Of a stretch of DNA of 64,000 nt, positions 16,200 through 24,162 are shown piece after piece; position 1 is the first letter of the stretch, and each line of letters opens with the position of its first letter. The notes under the pieces were generated by a model that saw only the letters and a list, made by a program, of their open reading frames with translations, did not search any database and was not told the origin of the DNA. Both the position numbers and the translations under genes were made by a program. The DNA is from Bifidobacterium miconis (GTDB lineage: Bacteria > Actinomycetota > Actinomycetes > Actinomycetales > Bifidobacteriaceae), in contig NZ_JAHBBH010000002.1 in assembly GCF_019331735.1 (NCBI RefSeq), positions 62,001 to 126,000 on the forward strand. Direction: 5' to 3'.

Positions 16200-17852
16200 T
16201 TACCGAGGAAATGTGATGTTTTCGTCTACGGCCGTGATGATTCCGGCAGCCGAGTCGGATTCGTCCACAAAGCGTTCACATGCCGTGCGGCCGAAGCCCA
16301 ACGGGTCGGACATGTCGAGCGTGAGCAGGTCGGAGGCGCGTTCCGCCGGGCGGCTCGCGTTGCCGTACGCGTCGAATGCGGCGTCGCCGAGCGGGGACGC
16401 GTCGGCGTGACGGCGCACGGTCAGGTGCGACCACGAGGCGGCTACGACCTGTTCGGGATACCGGTTCACGACCGCGGCGCGCAGCCACGCGCGCGTGTCC
16501 TCCGGCGCGTGGTCCGCGGCCGCGCGCACGTCGGCGTCCGTCATGACCCGTTCCGTGTGCGCGGCGAGCTTGGCGAACACGCAATGCGCCGGGTCGAGCG
16601 CGGCCCAGCTCAGGTCGATGGCGGCCAGCCGCGGATCGGACCAGTCCAGCGAACCTTTGCGGCGCATTTTCTCGAGCAGCTGCCATTTGAACAGCCATTC
16701 GAGACGCCCGGCCTCGGCGGCCATCGTCAGGCGCGCGTCGTCGTCGGCGTGGCGCACGGCGGCCACGTCGGCGAGCGACTGTCCCCACATCGCCATGATC
16801 GAGCGCGTCGAACGGTCCGGCCATGCGGGCTCGCCGGTCGTGTCGGTGCCGTGGATCATCGCGGCCGCGGCGTATACGGCGGAACGCAGCGCGACCTGCA
16901 TCAGCCATGCGGTCGTTTCCCCGCCGTTCGCGAGCGGCAGCGGCTGGGCGAGCGTCAGGTCGTGCGACACGTCGTGCATGGCGGCGACCGGATCGGCGAG
17001 TTCGAGCTGGTCGAGCAGCTCGGGCAGGTCGTATCCGGCTTCGTCGGCGTGTTCGGCGAGCCACAGCAGCATGGACGTGACGCCGAGTTTGAGCGCCTGC
17101 GGCACGTCCATGCGGTTCGCGTCGCCGACGATGACGTGCAGGCGGCGGAATCGCGACGTGCTGTGCGATTCGTCGCGCGTGTTGATGATCGGCCGGTCGA
17201 ACGTGGTCTGCAGGCCGACTTTCATGTGGACGTAGTCGGCTCGCTGGGACAGCTGGTAGCCGGCCGTCTCGCTCTTCTCGCCGATGCCGACGCGGCCGGA
17301 GCCGGCGTAGATCTGCCGCGAGACGAAGTGCGCGGTCATGAGCCGCGCGATCACGTCGAACGGCACGGCGCGCTCGGTCATGTAGTTTTCGTGCGTGCCC
17401 CAGCTGGCGCCCTTGCCGTCGACGTTGTTGCGGTGCAGCACGATCGGCGCGCCGGTCGCCTCGGACGCGCGGCGCGCGGCGGCGAGCATGACGAGGTCGC
17501 CGGCGTGGTCGTAGCGCACGGCTTCGAACGGGTCGCAGGTTTCGGGCGCGGAGTATTCGGGGTGCGCGTGGTCGACGTACACGCGGCCGCCGTTGGGCGC
17601 GATCACGTTGACGATGTTGAGCTGGGGCGCGTCGGTGAGCATGTCGGGGCGTGCGGCGGCGCGTTCGAGGCGTGTGCCGCGCGCGTCGTTGACCGGGTCC
17701 TCCTGCCGGTAGTCCCAGCGAATGCGCGCGCGTGCGCCGTCGGCCGCCGCGCCGACCACGTCGAACGACAGCTGCACCGGGTTGGCCCGTTGCCCGTCCG
17801 CGCGCGAGACCGCGTATTCGGTTTCGGTGCCCATGACTCGTTTCACGCTCAT
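16200..17852 (-). CDS. dop: depupylase/deamidase Dop
   Basis: Dop removes Pup from tagged proteins and, in species whose Pup ends in Gln, deamidates it. The 550-residue protein starts VKRVMGTETEYAVS, the Dop form of the conserved motif. It has the GGRVYVDHAHPEYSAPE metal/nucleotide site and IVLHRNNVDGKGASWGTHENY. It shares the PafA/glutamine-synthetase fold but differs at these positions. Because Pup here already ends in Glu, depupylation is probably its main job. It lies between arc and the IMPase-like gene; a 187-base gap separates it from arc. Confidence 0.94.
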   Translation of the reverse strand: MSVKRVMGTETEYAVSRADGQRANPVQLSFDVVGAAADGARARIRWDYRQEDPVNDARGTRLERAAARPDMLTDAPQLNIVNVIAPNGGRVYVDHAHPEYSAPETCDPFEAVRYDHAGDLVMLAAARRASEATGAPIVLHRNNVDGKGASWGTHENYMTERAVPFDVIARLMTAHFVSRQIYAGSGRVGIGEKSETAGYQLSQRADYVHMKVGLQTTFDRPIINTRDESHSTSRFRRLHVIVGDANRMDVPQALKLGVTSMLLWLAEHADEAGYDLPELLDQLELADPVAAMHDVSHDLTLAQPLPLANGGETTAWLMQVALRSAVYAAAAMIHGTDTTGEPAWPDRSTRSIMAMWGQSLADVAAVRHADDDARLTMAAEAGRLEWLFKWQLLEKMRRKGSLDWSDPRLAAIDLSWAALDPAHCVFAKLAAHTERVMTDADVRAAADHAPEDTRAWLRAAVVNRYPEQVVAASWSHLTVRRHADASPLGDAAFDAYGNASRPAERASDLLTLDMSDPLGFGRTACERFVDESDSAAGIITAVDENITFPR

Positions 17853-18022
17853 GCCGTGTCTGCTTCCTGCTCGTTATTGGTGTGATGCCGTAATGATGAT
17901 ATTGCGCGATGACGTTGCCGCGCGATTGTCGCATGCGATCGCACTGCATGCTGGCGTGCGATCGGTTCATGCCGTTCGTCCTGCCCGCCCGGACGACTTG
18001 GCCGAGCGGGACCGGTCGAGAT

Positions 18023-18059
18023 TATTCGGAAGTCTCCGCCCTATTCGGAAGTCTCCGCC
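18023..18059. repeat. 18-bp tandem duplication across the arc stop codon
   Basis: TATTCGGAAGTCTCCGCC occurs at 18023-18040 and again at 18042-18059, one base apart (period 19). The arc stop codon (18041-18043) falls at the junction, so one copy encodes the last residues of ARC and the other lies just after the stop in a shifted frame. Confidence 0.9.
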
Positions 18060-19603
18060 GCCGGACGGATGCGCACGATGCGACCCGCGTCCATGCCGTT
18101 GATACGGCTCCACTGCTCCGGATCGGCGTCGAGCACCGAGTCGCGCGTCTCCGCGAACTCGTCCCCGACCGCCGCGCCGATCATCGCGGCGTTCAGCGCA
18201 ACCGGCGAACCGGAGACGATCGACGCCTTGACGGCCTTGGTCTTGGCCCGGTCGACGATGTTCTTGAGCATCGCGCCGGACGCCACGTCGGCAAGGAACA
18301 CGGCCGACCACACGCCCTGGTCGTTCATCACGTCACATAGATGCCGGTGTTCGTCACGCGCGTACGCGTCGTCCACAAGCGCGCGCGTGAGCGCGTCGGC
18401 GTCCGTGCCGGTTTCGATCGGCAGGTCGTCGGTCAGATAGTGGCGCACGATCGAAGCGGCCTGAGCCGCGCCCGGCCGGTCGATGTGGATCTTCACGTCG
18501 AGTCGTCCGGGCCGCAGCACTGCCGGGTCGATCATGTCGATGCGGTTGGACGCGCCGATCACCATGACGTTGTCGAGCCGTTCCACGCCGTCCAGTTCGG
18601 CCAGGAACTGCGGCACGATCGTCGTCTCCACGTCCGAGGAGACGCCGGAACCGCGCGTGCGCAGCAGCGAGTCCATTTCGTCGATGAACACGATGACGGG
18701 CCGGCCGTCGGCGGCGCGCTCGCGCGCGCGTTTGAAGATCAGACGGATCAACCGTTCGGATTCGCCGACGTACTTGTTGAGCAGCTCCGGTCCCTTGACG
18801 GACAGGAACACGCCGGCGCCCGCCCCCGATCCGGCCGCGAGCGCGTGCGCGACGGCCTTGGCGATGAGCGTCTTGCCGTTGCCGGGCGGGCCGTACAGGA
18901 GCACACCCTTGGGCGGGTTCAGGTCGTAGCGTTCGAACAGCGCGCGGTGCAGGAACGGCAGCTGCACGGCGTCGCGGATGCGTCCGATCTGCTCATCGAG
19001 GCCGCCGATGTCGTCGAACGTGACGTCCGGCGTTTCCTCGAGCACCAAGTCGGCATCGTTGGTTTCGGGCAGCAGTTCGAGCGCGAATCGCACGGACGGG
19101 TCGACGGTGACGCGGTCGCCCGCGTTGATCGCGGCGGCGGACGCTGATGCGAGCGAGCCGGCGCGGCGGACGAGCTGCGGGTTGCCGCTCGCGTCGGCGA
19201 CGACGAGCCGGCCGTCGCCGAGCGTTTCCTTGACCGTGCGGATCATGCCGAGCGTGTCGGTGCCGCGCTGTTCGACGAGCACCATGTTTTCGTTGAGCAT
19301 GACGGTCGCGCCGGCGGTGAGCCGGGCCGCGTTCACGTTGGCGGCGACGGGCACGACGAGACGGCGCGTGCCGTTGAGGATTTCGGCGCTGGCATGCTGG
19401 ACGCCGTCCTCGTCAACGCGCGACGAGTCGACCCTGACCATGGTGGCGAAGGTGAGCGGCGGCTGGGCGAGCTGGGTCAGCTGCGACTTCGCCTTGGCGA
19501 GTTCCTTGCTCGCCCGGGTGAGCGCCTGTGCGAGCGCATGGTTCTTCTCCATCAGGCGGTCGTTGAGTTCCGCCAGTTCCTCGGCGCTGCGCTCTTCGCT
19601 CAT
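18041..19603 (-). CDS. arc: AAA ATPase forming ring-shaped complexes (ARC/Mpa)
   Basis: ARC/Mpa is the hexameric unfoldase that recognises pupylated proteins through its N-terminal coiled coil. This 520-residue protein shows that coiled coil (about residues 5-45), a beta-rich OB region (to ~190), then the AAA core. Core motifs are GVLLYGPPGNGKTLIAKA (Walker A), VFLSVKGPELLNKYVGESE, and VIVFIDEMDSLL (Walker B), followed by GASNRIDMIDPAVLRPGRLD. It ends AAETSE and lacks the C-terminal Gln-Tyr-Leu tail with which mycobacterial Mpa opens the proteasome. The start at 19603 has GGAAGG seven bases upstream; an ATG at 19609 overlaps the dedA stop. Confidence 0.94.
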   Translation of the reverse strand: MSEERSAEELAELNDRLMEKNHALAQALTRASKELAKAKSQLTQLAQPPLTFATMVRVDSSRVDEDGVQHASAEILNGTRRLVVPVAANVNAARLTAGATVMLNENMVLVEQRGTDTLGMIRTVKETLGDGRLVVADASGNPQLVRRAGSLASASAAAINAGDRVTVDPSVRFALELLPETNDADLVLEETPDVTFDDIGGLDEQIGRIRDAVQLPFLHRALFERYDLNPPKGVLLYGPPGNGKTLIAKAVAHALAAGSGAGAGVFLSVKGPELLNKYVGESERLIRLIFKRARERAADGRPVIVFIDEMDSLLRTRGSGVSSDVETTIVPQFLAELDGVERLDNVMVIGASNRIDMIDPAVLRPGRLDVKIHIDRPGAAQAASIVRHYLTDDLPIETGTDADALTRALVDDAYARDEHRHLCDVMNDQGVWSAVFLADVASGAMLKNIVDRAKTKAVKASIVSGSPVALNAAMIGAAVGDEFAETRDSVLDADPEQWSRINGMDAGRIVRIRPAAETSE

Positions 19604-19605
19604 GA

Positions 19606-20307
19606 TCATCCCTTCCGGTCGCGTTGCGCTACCATGCTACGGATCTTGCGCGCGGCGAGCACGGCGATGACCACGATGAAGACGACGATGACCACGTCCT
19701 CGAACACGCCGAGCGCGCCAAGGATCGAACACCACTGGTCGCCGAGCAGGTAGCCGGCCGAGACGAGCACCGTGTTCCACACGGCCGAGCCGAGCAGCGT
19801 CCAGCCGGAGAACTGCAGGAAATTCATGCGGTTGAAGCCCGCCGGAATGGAGATGAGCGAGCGGACGACGGGGATCACGCGGCCGAGCAGCACCGACCAG
19901 GTGCCGTATCTGGTGAACCAGTCGTTGGCCTTGTTCACGTCCTTGCGGCTCACGCCCGGAATCACGTCGGCGGCGCGGTGAATGCGGTGCAGGCCAACCC
20001 AACGCGAGACGCCGTAGAGCGCCCACGCGCCGAGCAGCGAGCCGACGGTGGCCCAGACGACCGCCTCGACGAGGTTCAGCGTGCCGCGCGCGGCGGTGAA
20101 GCCGGCCAGCGGCAGGATGACTTCGCTGGGAATGGGCGGGAAGATCGATTCGAGGGCGATGGCGAACGCCACGCCGAGTCCGCCGACCGTTTCCATGAGG
20201 GAGACGAGCCAGTCGGTGATCATGCCGATCAGGCCGGTTTCGCCGGTGGTGCACACGGGGATTTCGGAGGTTGCGAGAACGAGTCCGGAAAAAGTCATAG
20301 GGGTCAT
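19606..20307 (-). CDS. DedA-family membrane protein
   Basis: DedA proteins are small membrane proteins that act in lipid (undecaprenyl-phosphate or phospholipid) translocation and membrane homeostasis. This one has ESIFPPIPSEVILPLAGF with the re-entrant hairpin, and GRVIPVVRSLISIPAGFNRM, the second conserved block with essential arginines. Four to five hydrophobic helices and a basic C-terminus complete it. The start is unclear: ATG 20307 or 20298, or an internal ATG at 20223 that gives a more typical DedA N-terminus. It runs into arc with an overlapping stop. Confidence 0.88.
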   Translation of the reverse strand: MTPMTFSGLVLATSEIPVCTTGETGLIGMITDWLVSLMETVGGLGVAFAIALESIFPPIPSEVILPLAGFTAARGTLNLVEAVVWATVGSLLGAWALYGVSRWVGLHRIHRAADVIPGVSRKDVNKANDWFTRYGTWSVLLGRVIPVVRSLISIPAGFNRMNFLQFSGWTLLGSAVWNTVLVSAGYLLGDQWCSILGALGVFEDVVIVVFIVVIAVLAARKIRSMVAQRDRKG

Positions 20308-20336
20308 TGTCCCAACGTTTTTCGACAATCAGTGGC

Positions 20337-21080
20337 ATGTGCAGCGAAACCTTGCAAGACCTTGACACCCGCGACGGCGACTGTCGCGGCCGTTCCGACG
20401 CACCGGCCGCGGTTGCGCAGTCCGGCACCGCGGATGCGCCGACGTTGTCCCGTCCCGGACTGCTGGTGATGGACGTGGACTCCACGCTGATCGACGAGGA
20501 GGTCATCGACGAGCTGGGCGCGGCGGCCGGCTGCGGCGAGCGCATCGCCGCGGTGACGGAGCGCGCGATGCGCGGCGAGCTCGATTTCGCGGAAGCGCTG
20601 CGCGCACGTGTGGCCCTGCTGGAGGGTCTGCCGGATTCGATATTCGCACAGGTGCACGATGCATTGCATTTCACGACCGGCGCGCTTGATCTGATCGACG
20701 CGTTGCACGCGCACGACTGGAAGGTGGGCGTGGTGTCCGGCGGTTTCCACGAGGTGGTGGATATGCTCGCCGCGGACGCGAAGCTCGACCATTGGATCGC
20801 GAACCGCCTGGAGGTGAAGGATGGCCGGCTGACCGGCCGCGTGCTCGGCGAAATCGTCACCAAGGACGTGAAACTGCGCTCACTGCGCGCGTGGGCCGAC
20901 GAACTCGGCGTGCCGATGACGCAGACCGTGGCCGTCGGCGACGGCGCGAACGACATTCCGATGATCCAAGCCGCCGGCCTCGGCGTCGCGTTCTGCGCCA
21001 AACCGAAAACGCGCGCCGCCGCACCACACGCGATCGACACCCGCGACCTGCGCCTCGTCCTCGATCTCCTACGTCCGTGA
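20337..21080 (+). CDS. serB: phosphoserine phosphatase
   Basis: SerB removes phosphate from phosphoserine in the last step of serine synthesis. The 247-residue HAD protein has VMDVDSTLIDEEVIDELG (nucleophile Asp; the cap follows), VVSGGF (motif II), TKDVKLRSL (Lys, motif III) and VAVGDGANDIPMI (motif IV). A ~40-residue N-terminal extension precedes motif I, where many SerB proteins have an ACT-like domain; here it is too short for one. The ATG at 20337 has no obvious ribosome-binding site and is only 29 bases from the divergent dedA start. Confidence 0.93.
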   Translation: MCSETLQDLDTRDGDCRGRSDAPAAVAQSGTADAPTLSRPGLLVMDVDSTLIDEEVIDELGAAAGCGERIAAVTERAMRGELDFAEALRARVALLEGLPDSIFAQVHDALHFTTGALDLIDALHAHDWKVGVVSGGFHEVVDMLAADAKLDHWIANRLEVKDGRLTGRVLGEIVTKDVKLRSLRAWADELGVPMTQTVAVGDGANDIPMIQAAGLGVAFCAKPKTRAAAPHAIDTRDLRLVLDLLRP

Positions 21081-21519
21081 TTCCGGTCTGTGAATCCAAG
21101 CCTTGCCTTGGACCGCGAATGACACGGCGATTGGTTTCACACCGTCATATCTGTATCGGCTGCGGCTCGGCATGATTCCGCTGGTGTCTTGATCGTCTTT
21201 TCAATGCTCAATGTCGTGGGCATTGTGGGCATAGACGGTACATCGATACATGCTCGTGGGCATGGGCGGTACAGGAACGCGCGAAAATGGGCCCGTTCGT
21301 ATACCGCCCATGCCCACGATCCCGTACACGGTCGGGTTATACCCACGATCAATGACCGCAAATGGTTAGGTTATGCCCACGATCGAAATCCCTCTGCCGA
21401 TAGAATCGGCGGGGAACACCGGTATTGTCCCGTCTATGCCCACAGCCGACATTGCCGGCAAGAATCTGCTCGGCGTCGTAACAATAAACGCCGAACATCG
21501 CATGGCGTGAACGACCACG
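21081..21519. other. gene-free region between serB and the DUF6176-like gene
   Basis: No credible gene is visible. The right two thirds hold the nested inverted repeats annotated separately; the left part (21081-21210) shows nothing I recognise. An open frame of ~110 codons on the plus strand runs through the repeats, but its composition is unlike neighbouring genes. Confidence 0.6.
21224..21444. repeat. nested inverted repeats built from a GTGGGCAT word
   Basis: The outer pair is TGTGGGCATAGACGG (21224-21238) and its reverse complement (21430-21444). The inner pair is CGTGGGCATGGGCGGTA (21255-21271) and its perfect reverse complement (21302-21318). Two further related words in the reverse orientation are GTTATACCCACGATC (21336-21350) and GTTATGCCCACGATC (21370-21384). 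One more forward copy is at ~21216. This gives about seven copies of a GTGGGCAT core in both orientations within 230 bases. It could be a small non-autonomous mobile element, a multi-site binding region for a regulator, or a long mRNA hairpin between convergent genes. Confidence 0.85.
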
Positions 21520-21864
21520 TCAGCGCGTGAACACGGAATAGTCGCCAAGCGCCGCTGCAGGTCGCATCTCGGTGTAGTCGGCATAGTCGATGCACGCGCG
21601 CATGTATTCGTTGTGCTTCAAATCCAGCGGATTTTGACTTTCCTTGAACGTTTCAAACGCCTTTTCGCGGTCGTCATAGATCACGTACACATACCCGTAC
21701 AGGCCACCTGGTTCCTCGTTCAGGAACCAGGATTCGATGTGCGCGCCCTCCGCGGGCATCGTCGCATTGCCTTCCTCCAGATGATCGTTGAGGTACTGAA
21801 ACCATTCGCGGGCCAGTTCCTCCTTACCGGGTTTGATATGGAATCGATCAAGTGATGTATACAT
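21520..21864 (-). CDS. DUF6176-like small protein
   Basis: A 114-residue soluble protein starting MYTSLDRFHIKPGKEELAREW. The ATG at 21864 has an excellent AAGGAG eight bases upstream. The pattern of 'RFxIKPGK...W...LN', a middle HIESWF, then a YVYVIYDD strand matches my memory of DUF6176, an uncharacterised family resembling dimeric alpha-beta-barrel (antibiotic-monooxygenase-like) proteins. No catalytic residues can be assigned. It appears monocistronic. Confidence 0.7.
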   Translation of the reverse strand: MYTSLDRFHIKPGKEELAREWFQYLNDHLEEGNATMPAEGAHIESWFLNEEPGGLYGYVYVIYDDREKAFETFKESQNPLDLKHNEYMRACIDYADYTEMRPAAALGDYSVFTR

Positions 21865-22007
21865 GTGCTCTCCTTCCGCAGCATATCCGATCACGAAACC
21901 ACACTGCTCCCAGCCCCCTGACAGAGGGGCGCATGGCGGGTTCCAGTGATCGTGGTCCCCGTTCGTCGTTGCAGAACGAACGGGGCCACCGTGTTGTCAT
22001 AAAGGCG

Positions 22008-22979
22008 TCACGCGCAGTGGGCGGTGGCGGCGAGGCGGGCGCCGCGCGCCCAGTCGGCGGCCTTCATGGCCTTCTTGCCCTGCGCCTTGACTTCGAGCAG
22101 TTCGAGCGGGTCGGACAGGGTGCCGACCCACACGTTCTTTTTGCCGGCGTGCAGCACGCCCGCGGCGAGGTCCTTCGGCGCGTTCGGGTTCTCCATATCG
22201 GTCGGCTGCGCGCGCAGCACGTGCAGCACGGTCGGCTCAGTACCGTCCTCGTCGTCGGCGTGCAGTTCGCACCATGCGCCCGGGTTCGGCGTGCAGGCGC
22301 GGATCTGGCAGTCCACGTCGTTGACGGGCGCGTCGAACACGATGTGCGCGTTCTCGACGGTGATCTTGTCGGCTTTCGGATAATCGCCCTCCTGCTGGGC
22401 GACGGCCGCGGCGCGCCCGGCCTCGACGGCCTGCATGGCGCGCACGAGCACGCTCGAACCGCTGTCGGCGAGGCGGGCGAGCAGTTCGCCGGCGGTTTCG
22501 TGGCGGCCGATGTCGGTGCCGCACTGGGAGACGATCGGGCCGGCGTCCATCGCGCGCGTGATGCGGAACACCGTGACTCCCGTGGACTTGTCGCCGGCCC
22601 AGATGGAACGCTGCACGGGGGCGGCGCCGCGCCACTGGGGCAGCATGGAGAAGTGCAGGTTGTACCAGCCAAGCGGCAGCGCGTCGAGCACTTCCTGGCT
22701 GAGGATCTTGCCGTAGGCGACCACGGCGGCGGCCTGCGCGCCGGTGGCTGCCAGCTCGTGCACGAAGCATTCCTCGGACGGGTCGGATTCGATGACCGGC
22801 AGGTCGAGTTCGAGCGCGGCCTGCTTGACCGGGTTCGGGGTGAGCTTGCGGCCGCGGCCGACGGGCGCATCGGGGCGGGTGAGCACGGCCACGACCTCGA
22901 AGTGCTCGGTGTCGGCGGCCAGCGCGCGCAGCGACGGCACGGCCACGTCGGGGCTGCCGGCGAACAGGATTTTCAGCAT
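22008..22979 (-). CDS. fmt: methionyl-tRNA formyltransferase
   Basis: Fmt transfers a formyl group from 10-formyl-tetrahydrofolate to Met-tRNAi. The 323-residue protein has MLKILFAGSPDVAVPSL at the N-terminus (Rossmann-like start), the signature GWYNLHFSMLPQWRGAAPVQ with the catalytic Asn/His, DAGPIVSQ, and the OB-fold C-terminal half that binds tRNA. The ATG at 22979 follows GAGGAAGG. It would work with def at 40.6-41.2 kb, though the two are not adjacent as they are in many bacteria. Confidence 0.96.
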   Translation of the reverse strand: MLKILFAGSPDVAVPSLRALAADTEHFEVVAVLTRPDAPVGRGRKLTPNPVKQAALELDLPVIESDPSEECFVHELAATGAQAAAVVAYGKILSQEVLDALPLGWYNLHFSMLPQWRGAAPVQRSIWAGDKSTGVTVFRITRAMDAGPIVSQCGTDIGRHETAGELLARLADSGSSVLVRAMQAVEAGRAAAVAQQEGDYPKADKITVENAHIVFDAPVNDVDCQIRACTPNPGAWCELHADDEDGTEPTVLHVLRAQPTDMENPNAPKDLAAGVLHAGKKNVWVGTLSDPLELLEVKAQGKKAMKAADWARGARLAATAHCA

Positions 22980-23299
22980 GGTGTCCTTCCTCACTATCTC
23001 ACGTTGTCATGCGACGTCTCGCATTGCCGCGCGATGACGGGCAATGTCCCGCCGCATCAAGCGTCACAGCGTCACATAAAGCATTGCGGACCTCCCCGAA
23101 GGACGCCCGCGAAGTACGATTCGCGCATCCGCCCGACCGCGAGCGGTGCAACGACGACATACTACTCCCTGCCGCGCCCCGTACGGCCCGCGCATGGCCC
23201 GCAAACGAAACCGCAAACGAACGCCGAACACAGCCCCCGCGTATGGAACCGCATGCGCATACGCGCGAGGCCGCGAACCGTACCGGCTGCCGCCGCCGG
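22980..23299. other. gene-free interval upstream of fmt
   Basis: This ~320-base interval has no gene I can support. It must hold the fmt promoter and the end of the HAD gene transcript. I see no strong hairpin with a T-run and no riboswitch-like structure by eye. Confidence 0.5.
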
Positions 23300-24004
23300 C
23301 TACCGCACGGAGGGGATGTTCACGCCCTGCGCGATGAGGATTTCGCGCAGCTTGCGCGAGTCGGAGAAGCGGATGCCGCGGATGCCGGCCTCGTTCGCGC
23401 CGACGATGTTCATGGCCTTGTCGTCGATGAAGATGCTGGTTTCGGCCTTGATGCCGAAGTCCTTGAGCGCCGCCTCGTAGATCTCCTTGTGCGGCTTGCG
23501 CAGCTTGACGAAGCCGGAAACGAGCTTGCCGTCGAGCTGCTGGAGGATCTTGCAGTTCTCCTCCGCGCAGTGGAACAGTTCCTTTTCCCAGTTCGACAGG
23601 CCCCACACGCCGATGCCGGTGGCCTTGAGGTCGTTGACGAGCACGCGCATGCCGGGCACGATGCCGGTGAGCGAATCCTCGAAGTTGTCGACGTAGTACT
23701 GCAGGATGTCGGCCCACTTGTCGCCGTGGGTCTCGCGCATCCACGCGACACCCTCGGCGGGCGTGGCGCCGGCGTCCATGAGGTCGTTGCCGTCGTAGAA
23801 GCCGGACACGTCGTTGTCGAGGAACTGGTCGATGGTCTCCTGGCTGTAGCGCGCGATGAGCGCGGCGGCCGGATCCCAGTAGATGAGCACGTTGCCGAAG
23901 TCGAAGATCACGTCGGTGATCGGCTTGCCCGCGGCGCCGGCGGCGTTGCCGTCCGCCATGAGCACGTCGTGTTCCATGTCCGGCTCTCCCGGCCAACCCT
24001 TCAT
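23300..24004 (-). CDS. HAD-superfamily hydrolase
   Basis: A 234-residue phosphatase-like protein. Motif I is VIFDFGNVLIYWD; a helical cap follows. VWGLSNWEKELF carries motif II, GFVKLRKPHKEIYEAAL motif III (Lys), and SIFIDDKAMNIVGANEAG motif IV. This is the FMN/2-haloacid-dehalogenase type with the 'GNVL' variant, often acting on sugar phosphates or small phosphorylated metabolites. The ATG at 24004 has GGAGG five bases upstream, which decides between several in-frame ATGs. Substrate unknown. Confidence 0.88.
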   Translation of the reverse strand: MKGWPGEPDMEHDVLMADGNAAGAAGKPITDVIFDFGNVLIYWDPAAALIARYSQETIDQFLDNDVSGFYDGNDLMDAGATPAEGVAWMRETHGDKWADILQYYVDNFEDSLTGIVPGMRVLVNDLKATGIGVWGLSNWEKELFHCAEENCKILQQLDGKLVSGFVKLRKPHKEIYEAALKDFGIKAETSIFIDDKAMNIVGANEAGIRGIRFSDSRKLREILIAQGVNIPSVR

Positions 24005-24162
24005 ATGGTCCTCCATTCCAACCATGAACGTCGGTATGAACGTCAATATGTTCCACGGCTATCGTCCCACGCCGCGCCGACCGGACGCGCATGTTTCAAC
24101 CGCGGCGGATGAACGCGACGCGACGGCACGGCGAATCATGGACGTCGGCCGGATCGGATCCG

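Noticed and set aside
21189..21530. Small protein gene of ~113 codons in the serB downstream gap
   Set aside because: It runs through the nested inverted repeats, has no ribosome-binding site and an atypical composition; the repeats explain the open frame.
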